Source: Spirochaetaceae bacterium (GTDB lineage Bacteria; Spirochaetota; Spirochaetia; Treponematales; Breznakiellaceae). Taken from it: DNA of 32,818 bases. The notes under the pieces are model-generated. The model searched no databases and had not been told where the DNA came from. It saw only the letters and a program-made list of their open reading frames with translations. Location: positions 1-32,818 of the forward strand of contig JAISLT010000027.1 of NCBI GenBank assembly GCA_031277165.1, written 5' to 3'. The position numbers and the translations under genes were made by a program. This document shows, one piece after another, positions 17,481 to 23,652 of the stretch (the first letter of the stretch is position 1; each line of letters begins with the position of its first letter).

Positions 17481-17745
17481 TAACGCTCCTATCGGAGCGC
17501 TTTTGCCGGCGCAGCGCACTGGGCTGACTCTAGTCAGCCCGCTTTTTCTGCGAAGCGCCGCATCCGTTAGGCGCTGACGCGTGGTACAATTGTTGATTAA
17601 CGCTCCTATCGGAGCGCTTTTGCCGGCGCAGCGCACTGGGCTGACTAGAGTCAGCCCGCTTTTTCTGCGAAGCGCCGCATCCTTTAGGCGCTGACGCGTG
17701 GTACAATTGTTGATTAACGCTCCTATCGGAGCGCTTTTGCCGGCG
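17481..17745 (+). repeat. 117-bp tandem repeat running into tRNA-Leu
   Basis: Two full units begin at 17481 and 17598 and a partial third unit begins at 17715. Each unit holds the stem CGCTCC-TATC-GGAGCG followed by CTTTT, then GCCGGCG, then a second stem GGGCTGAC/GTCAGCCC with GCTTTTT, then a third stem AGCGCC/GGCGCT and GGTACAATTG. The units are almost identical; the loop of the second stem is CT in one and AG in the next, and one other base differs. The third unit stops after GCCGGCG, which is the 5' acceptor strand of tRNA-Leu. Confidence 0.85.
17718..17738 (+). terminator. Terminator-like hairpin directly before tRNA-Leu
   Basis: The stem CGCTCC (17718-17723) / GGAGCG (17728-17733) with loop TATC is followed by CTTTT and then directly by the first base of tRNA-Leu. 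A -10-like TACAAT at 17702-17707 would place the transcript start just before it. It may be a weak terminator, an attenuator or a processing signal. Confidence 0.45.
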
Positions 17746-17821
17746 TGGTGGAATGGTAGACACGGTAGACTCAAAATCTACTGTCCGCGAGGATGTAAGA
17801 GTTCAAGTCTCTTCGCCGGTA
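17739..17821 (+). tRNA. tRNA-Leu (anticodon CAA)
   Basis: The acceptor stem is GCCGGCG (17739-17745) with CGCCGGT (17814-17820), ending in a G-T pair. The anticodon stem GTAGA/TCTAC encloses the loop CTCAAAA with anticodon CAA. A variable arm (GTCCGCGAGGAT) and a T-arm AGAG-TTCAAGT-CTCT follow. The discriminator is A. It reads UUG codons. The CCA end is not encoded. Confidence 0.93.
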
Positions 17822-17868
17822 TGGAGCTGTTTGCACGGGTGGTTTGTTGTGTTTCGCTCAGGGGGCCC

Positions 17869-17894
17869 AAAAAATCGGCTGAAAGCTGATTTTT
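17869..17894 (+). terminator. Terminator after tRNA-Leu
   Basis: An 11-bp stem (17870-17880 with 17884-17894) with loop GAA and one G-T pair ends in five Ts. It lies 48 bases after the tRNA. Confidence 0.7.
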
Positions 17895-17972
17895 CACCCC
17901 ACAGGGGGTTGGATCCCGGACCAGTCCACTTGCCTAAATTCCATAGCCTGTGGTAAAATTTGCCGTTATACG

Positions 17973-18021
17973 GGGGTTTTCCAAAACTTCAGCCTTTGGG
18001 AAAACACCTTTAGACATATAC
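17973..18021 (+). repeat. Dispersed hairpin repeat, copy B
   Basis: GTTTTCCAAA (17976-17985) pairs with TTTGGGAAAAC (17995-18005) with one bulged G. The order of blocks (TTTCC, AAAACT, TTT, GGAAA, CCTT, TATAC) is the same as at 7897-7950. It lies in the control region of lexA. Confidence 0.6.
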
Positions 18022-18062
18022 CTTAGATGTATAATCGGAATTCCCGGACATTCGCAGAATGT
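18009..18062 (+). promoter_or_regulatory. lexA promoter and candidate LexA-binding site
   Basis: TATAAT at 18030-18035 is a perfect -10, with a weak -35 (TTTAGA, 18009-18014). The predicted start is near 18042. Six bases on, a 15-bp palindrome ACATTC-GCA-GAATGT (18048-18062) lies before the lexA start. Because LexA usually represses its own gene, this palindrome is the best candidate operator. Confidence 0.5.
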
Positions 18063-18091
18063 TTGGGAATAACATGCAAGGAAGAACAAGG

Positions 18092-18700
18092 ATGAAAGAG
18101 CTTACCCAACGGCAAAGGGAAGTGCTTGCCTTCATCACAGAATACATCAAATCCCATTCATATCCGCCGACCATACGGGAGGTGGCGGAGTATTTTTTGG
18201 TCTCCGTAAAAGCCGCCTATGATCATGTGTCCGCCCTTAAACGAAAGGGCCGGATCAAGTTTGGGGATAAACGGTCCAGAACCATGGAGGTGGTGCAGGC
18301 CGGGCTGGAACAGGGGTACACCGGCATTGTGGAAATCCCTGTCCTGGGGGTGGTTGCCGCGGGGCGGCCCATCATGGCAGAAGAAAATTGGGACGGGACC
18401 ATCGCGGTCCATTCATCGTTCCTTAAGAAAAACCGCCAGTACTTTGCCCTTACGGTTAAGGGCAGTTCCATGAAGGACGCGGGAATTCTCGACAAGGATA
18501 CGGCGCTGATCCAGCAGCAGAATACCGCAAAAAACGGGGACATTGTGGTGGCGGTGGTGGACGATGCGGTAACCCTAAAGCGTTTTTTTAGAGAGGCAAA
18601 CCGTATCCGGCTTCAGCCGGAAAACCCCGAATTTAACCCGATCTACAGCCAGGATGTCCGTATCTTGGGCAAGCTGGCCTACGTGATCCGCGCCTGCTAA
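18092..18700 (+). CDS. lexA: LexA repressor
   Basis: A 202-residue SOS repressor. The N-terminal winged-helix domain (1-65) includes TQRQREVLAFI and YPPTIREVAEYF, the helix-turn-helix. The C-terminal half is the self-cleaving domain: the cleavage site Ala90-Gly91 in VVAAGRPI, the nucleophile Ser126 in GSSMKD and the base Lys163 in VTLKRF. Ser and Lys are 37 residues apart, as in E. coli LexA. The ATG at 18092 has AAGGAAG eight bases before; two earlier in-frame ATGs (18059, 18074) have none and the first overlaps the palindrome. It overlaps holA by one base. Confidence 0.95.
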   Translation: MKELTQRQREVLAFITEYIKSHSYPPTIREVAEYFLVSVKAAYDHVSALKRKGRIKFGDKRSRTMEVVQAGLEQGYTGIVEIPVLGVVAAGRPIMAEENWDGTIAVHSSFLKKNRQYFALTVKGSSMKDAGILDKDTALIQQQNTAKNGDIVVAVVDDAVTLKRFFREANRIRLQPENPEFNPIYSQDVRILGKLAYVIRAC

Positions 18701-19662
18701 TGGAATCCTGTTTTCTTTTTCTGGGGCCGGAGTTGGGGAAAAAGCTCGAGGCCCTTAAAACCCTCCGTTCCCGTCTTCCCCGGGAAACCGAAGAGGCGAG
18801 TTTTTATGCCGGGGAAACTCCCCTGCCGGAGATGGTTTCGGTCTTTAGAAACGGGGCCCTCTTTTCCGATGCCCGGCTCTTCCTGGTAAAACATGCGGAA
18901 TTAATTAAAAAAAAGGACGATGTGGACGTTCTGGTTCCGTATCTAAAAAAGCCCCAGGAAAATACCACGGTGGTGCTGATTTCCGGTGAGACCAAGCTTG
19001 ACAAGCGCATTGAAGAGGCGGTTCCCCGGGAAAACAAAACAATCTTTTGGGAACTTTTTGAAAATAAAAAGACCGAATGGGTTACGGCTTTTTTCCGGCG
19101 ACAGGGGGGATCCATAGACGAAGGAGGCATCCGGGCGCTCCTGGAAATGGTAGAGAACAACACCGATGCCTTAAGCCGGGAATGTCAACGGCTTATTCTT
19201 TTTTTAGGGAAAGACCGGCCCATTACCGCCGCGGATGTGGAAAAATACCTTTCCCATACCAGGGAAGAATCGGCCTTTACCCTTTTTGCCGCCATTGCCC
19301 GGAAAAAACTGGAACCGGCCTTGACGATCCTTCAAAATCTTCTGGGGGCCAGGGAAAGTCCCCAGGCGATCATGGCCAGCCTTGCCTGGTGTTTCCGCAG
19401 GCTTCGGGATTATCTTGCCCTGTCTGCCGCCGGACCGGTGAACGATCTGGACTTAAAAAAGATAGGGTTCTTTTCCAGCAAAGTCCGGGAGGACTACCTG
19501 GAAGCGGCAAAGCTCTGGCCCCGGGCCGACGGCGCCCTGGCCCTGATAGGGGAATATGAATACCTTGTCCGGTCCTCCGGAGGCCCCTGGGAGGGAATCC
19601 TTATGGATCTTCTTGTACTAAAACTTAGCGCCGGAAACCAACACAGGGGATCCCCCCTCTAG
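18700..19662 (+). CDS. holA: DNA polymerase III delta subunit
   Basis: A 320-residue clamp-loader subunit that opens the sliding clamp during replication. The family layout is present: an N-terminal domain with FLFLGPELG, LFSDARLFLVKHAE and TTVVLISGETKLDKR, a middle segment (WVTAFFRRQGGSIDE, LLEMVENNTDALSREC), and the C-terminal helical domain (ESAFTLFAAIARKKLEPAL, SLAWCFRRLRDYLAL). The first motif lacks a functional P-loop, as usual for delta. Its ATG overlaps the lexA stop (TAATG), so it should be translated with lexA and may be SOS-regulated. The stop codon is part of the inverted repeat that follows. Confidence 0.9.
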   Translation: MESCFLFLGPELGKKLEALKTLRSRLPRETEEASFYAGETPLPEMVSVFRNGALFSDARLFLVKHAELIKKKDDVDVLVPYLKKPQENTTVVLISGETKLDKRIEEAVPRENKTIFWELFENKKTEWVTAFFRRQGGSIDEGGIRALLEMVENNTDALSRECQRLILFLGKDRPITAADVEKYLSHTREESAFTLFAAIARKKLEPALTILQNLLGARESPQAIMASLAWCFRRLRDYLALSAAGPVNDLDLKKIGFFSSKVREDYLEAAKLWPRADGALALIGEYEYLVRSSGGPWEGILMDLLVLKLSAGNQHRGSPL

Positions 19663-19820
19663 TAGGTTGATTGGACTAAAAATACTGATATGAGCAATTA
19701 CAAAAGAGAAAGAGAAATTAACCACAAAGGCGAAGTCGAACCGAAGGTTCGTTGGTGGTTTATATTCTTATTCTCGCCTTTTTTCTCTTATCAGATCATT
19801 TAGTGTAATCACCCTACTAG
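19659..19820. repeat. MITE-like palindromic element
   Basis: A 162-bp element with terminal inverted repeats CTAGTAGG (19659-19666) / CCTACTAG (19813-19820). The pairing continues inward: TGATT/AATCA, ACTAAA/TTTAGT, CTGATA/TATCAG, then AAAGGCGA/TCGCCTTT with a T-run, and a central GAACC/GGTTC. It has no coding frame. The left end overlaps the holA stop codon. The strong fold with T-rich end could also terminate holA transcription. Confidence 0.75.
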
Positions 19821-19954
19821 CAGCCCGTTGCACTTGTAGGGTTTGACAGCTTTTTTCGTTGAAAAAGCCATCAAACCCACGGCTATCGGGCTGCTGCGGA
19901 CCTTTGGTCCGATGGAATTTGCAAAGTAAAAAATCGCCTGCCCGGCAATTTTTT
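19819..19954 (+). repeat. Composite nested-hairpin repeat, copy 2
   Basis: AGCAGCCCG (19819-19827) / CGGGCTGCT (19887-19895) encloses GGGTTTGA/TCAAACCC and GCTTTTT/AAAAAGC. Two further hairpins follow: CGGACC-TTT-GGTCCG (19897-19911) and AAAAAATCGCC/GGCAATTTTTT (19928-19954). It directly abuts the MITE-like element. It shares the start CCGTTGCAC-TGTA and the TATCGGGCT end of the first stem with the other copies. Confidence 0.75.
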
Positions 19955-20041
19955 AAGTTTTATGCACAAAGCAAACAAAATCTAGCCGTAAAGTCCCCAG
20001 GCCCCGCCCTGCGCCGTATGGCCTGCGCCCCCAGGATGTGG

Positions 20042-20047
20042 TATACT
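20042..20047 (+). promoter_or_regulatory. Extended -10 box for the phosphoribosyltransferase gene
   Basis: TATACT is preceded by TGG, giving an extended -10 (TGn). Seven bases separate it from the ATG at 20055, so the mRNA would start on or next to the start codon. No -35 match and no ribosome-binding site are seen. Confidence 0.5.
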
Positions 20048-20054
20048 CATTTTT

Positions 20055-20663
20055 ATGAAGAAGGAATTTCTCCCCTACGATACGGTGCGGAACAATGCAC
20101 TGAAGCTTGCTTGGAGAATTTATAACGATGGTTTTATACCCGATGTGATCTATGTGTCCCTGCGGGGCGGAGCCTACCTGGGTAATGTGATCAGCGAATA
20201 CTTTAAGGTAATAAAGTACCAGGGCAGGCCGGTGTACTATGCCGCGGTGGTGGCCCGATCCTATACGGACGTACGCAAGTCCGGACAAATTAAAGTTGAA
20301 GGATGGACCTATGCTCCCGAGCATCTGCGGACCGGGGACAGGGTCCTTTTGGTGGATGATATTTTTGATTCCGGAAAGACGGTTAACTGCCTGGCGGGGA
20401 TTATTCTGGAAAAGGGCATTCCCCGGGAGGATCTAAAAGTAGCGGTCCATGATTATAAGTATTTTTTCGACAAGGAAGAGCAGCTGCCTGTGCAGCCCGA
20501 TTATTGGTGCCGACGGCATGAACTGTCGGTTAAAGACGAGGATACCTGGATCCACTATATGAGCCATGAACTGGTCGGTCTTTCTTCCCAAGAGCTGGAC
20601 CAGTACTACTACTGTCAGGACGGGGAGCTGCGGAATGTCCTGCCCCTTGTACAGCAGCGGTGA
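20055..20663 (+). CDS. Type I phosphoribosyltransferase (purine-salvage-like)
   Basis: A 202-residue cytoplasmic enzyme that would transfer phosphoribose from PRPP to a base. The PRPP-binding loop VLLVDDIFDSGKT (97-109) is intact. The N-terminal VIYVSLRGGAYLG (31-43) is the pyrophosphate-binding loop. This layout is closest to the xanthine/hypoxanthine type (COG2236-like); the substrate cannot be decided from the sequence. The C-terminal 60 residues are rich in acidic and aromatic residues and are longer than in short relatives. The stop overlaps the start of rnhB, so the two form an operon. Confidence 0.85.
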   Translation: MKKEFLPYDTVRNNALKLAWRIYNDGFIPDVIYVSLRGGAYLGNVISEYFKVIKYQGRPVYYAAVVARSYTDVRKSGQIKVEGWTYAPEHLRTGDRVLLVDDIFDSGKTVNCLAGIILEKGIPREDLKVAVHDYKYFFDKEEQLPVQPDYWCRRHELSVKDEDTWIHYMSHELVGLSSQELDQYYYCQDGELRNVLPLVQQR

Positions 20664-21265
20664 AACCCCGGACGGTGGGTTTGGACGAAGCGGGCCGGGG
20701 CCCCTTGGCCGGGCCAGTTTCCGCCGCCGCGGTTATGCTTCCCCGGGATTTTCCCCTGGAGGTCCTGGGGGATTCAAAAAAACTCAACGAAGCTCAACGC
20801 AACAGGGCGGCGGCGTTGATAACAGAACGGGCCCTTTGGGGCATAGGCTGGGCAGAGGCCTCGGAGATAGACAGGATCAACATACTCCGGGCAAGCCTGC
20901 TTGCCATGACCAGGGCCTGGGACGCCCTAAGCGCCGCTTTCCCTGGGTATGGGGCCGGTTCCCCGGCCCTTAGCGCCGTGGCCGACGGGCTTTACTGTCC
21001 CGAACTCCCCATACCCTGCCGGGCCCTTGTTAAGGCCGATGCAAAGGTCCCCGAGGTGATGGCCGCGTCGATCCTGGCAAAAACAGCCCGGGACAGGATG
21101 ATGGTCCGTTATTCCTGGTTTTACCCGGAATACGGCTACAATAAACACAAGGGATACCCCACCGCGGAGCACCGGAAAGCGGTCCTGCATTACGGGCCTT
21201 CTCCGATCCAACGGCTTAGCTTTACCGTAAAGCCGGTTCCCGCCGGGGACGGGCCGTCCCTATAA
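20660..21265 (+). CDS. rnhB: Ribonuclease HII
   Basis: A 201-residue enzyme that cuts RNA in RNA/DNA hybrids and at single ribonucleotides in DNA. The signature GLDEAGRGPLAGP holds the catalytic Asp9 and Glu10; Asp109 (VADGLY) and Asp127 (KADAKV) complete the site. YPEYGYNKHKGYPT is the conserved C-terminal block. The start is GTG at 20660, which overlaps the upstream stop (GTGA). Normal length. It is convergent with the antiporter gene; only 40 bases separate them. Confidence 0.95.
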   Translation: MKPRTVGLDEAGRGPLAGPVSAAAVMLPRDFPLEVLGDSKKLNEAQRNRAAALITERALWGIGWAEASEIDRINILRASLLAMTRAWDALSAAFPGYGAGSPALSAVADGLYCPELPIPCRALVKADAKVPEVMAASILAKTARDRMMVRYSWFYPEYGYNKHKGYPTAEHRKAVLHYGPSPIQRLSFTVKPVPAGDGPSL

Positions 21266-21305
21266 CGGGGTTTTACACCCGCACTGTTTTAGACCCTCCG
21301 CGGTA

Positions 21306-23399
21306 CTACTGTTTTACGGTTCCCCGAAGCAGGGCCGCCGCTTCTTCTTTGGTTGGTGCGGTGATGGCTTTTTCTCGAATGTGGGGATCCTGTAAAACCG
21401 CCCCGATGGCGGCCAAAAACTGAATGTGGGGCCCGGAAATTTTTTTAGGAGAGATGATCATAATAAAGATCCGGGATTTTTCTCCGTCCAGGGAGCCAAA
21501 ATCAATGCCGGTCCTTTTTATTCCTACCGCCACTTGTATTTCGCCGGTTCCACCGGTTTTTGCATGGGGCAGGGCAACGCCGTGTTCCATGCCGGTGCTC
21601 ATGGTTTTCTCCCGCTGAAATACCGCTTCTAAGGTTTCATCCCGGTTTATGGGTTTTCCCCCGGCGGCGATAAGATCCACCAGCTCCGTAAGGACCTCGT
21701 TCTTGGTTTCGCCCCGAAGTTCCAAACAGATAAGTTCCGGCCGTATTAGGGACAGCACATCCTCCTGCATACGGCCCTCCAGGCCGGAGATTTCTTTTTT
21801 CATCGCCTGGGGATCGGCGGCTTTTTTTAAAGCCTGGATAGAATCGCTAAGCCGGAGGATCGCCTCGTAAACGGCGGTTTTTACAAAGGGAAGATCTTCG
21901 GCGGAACTTTCTATGACCAGGGTTTTTCCCGTCTGACAGATAGACAGGGCTATGTTGTTCTTCCGGGCCTGGGAAAGTCCTTCGTCTATGTCCATAAGCT
22001 GAACATAAAACCCCTCGGCCTTCAGGTCCCGCTGAAGGGTATCTGTCACCAGATCGGCAATTTCCTCGGAACCAAAATCCCAGGTTCCTTGGGCATTGTC
22101 CTCCCCGGCCGCGGGTTTGCGGGTCCCCGGACCCGGGATGCGGAGAAAGGCGGAAAGGATTGGCGGGGCCGCCAGGGTGGTGATAAGGGTCATAAGGATA
22201 ATTACCGCAAAGAGCTGGTTGTCCAGGATCCCCGAGGAAAGTCCTATGCCGGCGATGATCAGGGCCACCTCTCCCCGGGGGACCATGCCGGCGCCGATGC
22301 GGAGGGCGCCGCGGAGCTTAAACCCCAGAAGCAGGGCGGGGCCTCCGCAGCCGGCTACCTTGGCCAGAATAGCCGTCAGGGTATAGACCGCCCCAAAGAC
22401 CAGCACCGGGGGAGAGAAAATTTCCCGGACGTTCACCATCATTCCCATGACGGCAAAGAAGATCGGGACAAAAAAATCATACAACCCCCGGATCTTTTCC
22501 TGGATCACCGCCGCTATATCTGTTTTGGAAAGGGAAAGCCCGGCGACATATGCGCCGATGATCATCGCCAGGCCCTGTTTCTCGAAAACCCCCGCCAGGA
22601 TCAGGGCCACTCCCAGGGCTAGGACCGAAAAATCAAAGCTGGATTTAAAAAGTTTAAGAAATTTTCCCAGATGGCTAGAGAAGAGTAAGCCCAGGGCGGT
22701 AAAGCCCAGCCATATCCCAAAGGCCCTGCCGGCAATGGCAAGGATCCCATAGGGGGAAAGGCCCCCGTCGGCATTGGCGTGGCCGGTCAAGACCGCGACA
22801 ATTCCCAGGACCACCGCCAGGGCGATGATCCCCAGGACATCGTCGAAGACCGCCGCCGCCAGGATCGTTACCCCCTCGGGGGAGTCCATTTTTTTATGGT
22901 CCCGGAGTATCCGGGCGGTGATGCCCACGGATGTGGCGGTGGACAGGATCCCCAGGAAGAGGCACCGGGGATCCGCCAAAGGGACGTGCAGGATCATCAT
23001 CCCCGTAAGGGCCCCCAGGGCAAAGGAGAAGATCACCCCTCCCAGGCCAATGATTCCCCCCACCAGGGAATAGCGGAGAAAAAGAGCCAGGTCTGTTTCA
23101 AGGCCCGAAGCAAAAAGCAGGATGATCGACGCAATAACCGCCAGGCCGTACAATTCGGGCCGTACCGCCAGGGCCCCGCCGGAAACTTCCAGCGCGTCCG
23201 CCAGGGGGAATATTCCCTGGGGAAAACCCGGCAGGGCCATACCGCCCAGGGCATAGGGGCCGATCACCACCCCCGCCAGCAGTTCCCCCAGGACCGGCGG
23301 AATTCCCGCCAGTTTAACCAGCCGGCCCCCCAGCCGGACCGCAAATAAAAGTAAGCCCACCTGCAGAACCAGCAGAGCCATAATTTCCGTAATGTCCAC
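21306..23399 (-). CDS. CPA2-type cation/proton antiporter fused to a PTS EIIA domain
   Basis: A 697-residue protein. Residues 1-400 are a CPA2 (KefB/NapA-like) antiporter with about 12 helices; GELLAGVVIGPYALG, SVGITARILRDHKK and the paired helix region are family features. Residues 440-545 form a soluble linker. Residues 545-697 are a fructose/nitrogen-type PTS EIIA domain with the phosphorylatable His612 in GVALPHAK. Such fusions are known in bacteria; phosphorylation of the domain by HPr could regulate transport. The ion (Na+ or K+) cannot be read from sequence. GTG start with AGAGG five bases before. Single gene. Confidence 0.88.
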   Translation of the reverse strand: MDITEIMALLVLQVGLLLFAVRLGGRLVKLAGIPPVLGELLAGVVIGPYALGGMALPGFPQGIFPLADALEVSGGALAVRPELYGLAVIASIILLFASGLETDLALFLRYSLVGGIIGLGGVIFSFALGALTGMMILHVPLADPRCLFLGILSTATSVGITARILRDHKKMDSPEGVTILAAAVFDDVLGIIALAVVLGIVAVLTGHANADGGLSPYGILAIAGRAFGIWLGFTALGLLFSSHLGKFLKLFKSSFDFSVLALGVALILAGVFEKQGLAMIIGAYVAGLSLSKTDIAAVIQEKIRGLYDFFVPIFFAVMGMMVNVREIFSPPVLVFGAVYTLTAILAKVAGCGGPALLLGFKLRGALRIGAGMVPRGEVALIIAGIGLSSGILDNQLFAVIILMTLITTLAAPPILSAFLRIPGPGTRKPAAGEDNAQGTWDFGSEEIADLVTDTLQRDLKAEGFYVQLMDIDEGLSQARKNNIALSICQTGKTLVIESSAEDLPFVKTAVYEAILRLSDSIQALKKAADPQAMKKEISGLEGRMQEDVLSLIRPELICLELRGETKNEVLTELVDLIAAGGKPINRDETLEAVFQREKTMSTGMEHGVALPHAKTGGTGEIQVAVGIKRTGIDFGSLDGEKSRIFIMIISPKKISGPHIQFLAAIGAVLQDPHIREKAITAPTKEEAAALLRGTVKQ

Positions 23400-23430
23400 A
23401 TGAACCTCTATCGCTACATAAATTAGATGG

Positions 23431-23458
23431 CGGTTTCAAACCTGCGGTTTTGAAACGG
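23431..23458. repeat. Short palindrome upstream of the antiporter
   Basis: GTTTCAAA (23433-23440) pairs with TTTGAAAC (23449-23456) around the loop CCTGCGGT. It lies 34 bases upstream of the antiporter start codon. It could be a repeat fragment or an operator. The rest of the stretch 23400-23652 holds no supported gene. Confidence 0.45.
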
Positions 23459-23652
23459 CTAAGCATCAAAAACAAGGCTATTCTAAAATTTTAGTTTTGG
23501 GAACAAGTATATACACATAGATGAGTAATCCAAAGGTTCTGTTGGTTTTAGGATTGGCTTTGGCGGTATTTTTTCTGTGGGTCAGCCGGAACGGAGGGGC
23601 GGGGCCTGTCCACCCAGGGTCATGGCGATTTGCCCCGGAGAGAACGGCGGAT

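Noticed and set aside
17382-17774. Open frames on the minus strand with repeated peptides
   Set aside because: They arise only because the 117-bp tandem unit is a multiple of three. They overlap tRNA-Leu and its leader and have no start signals.
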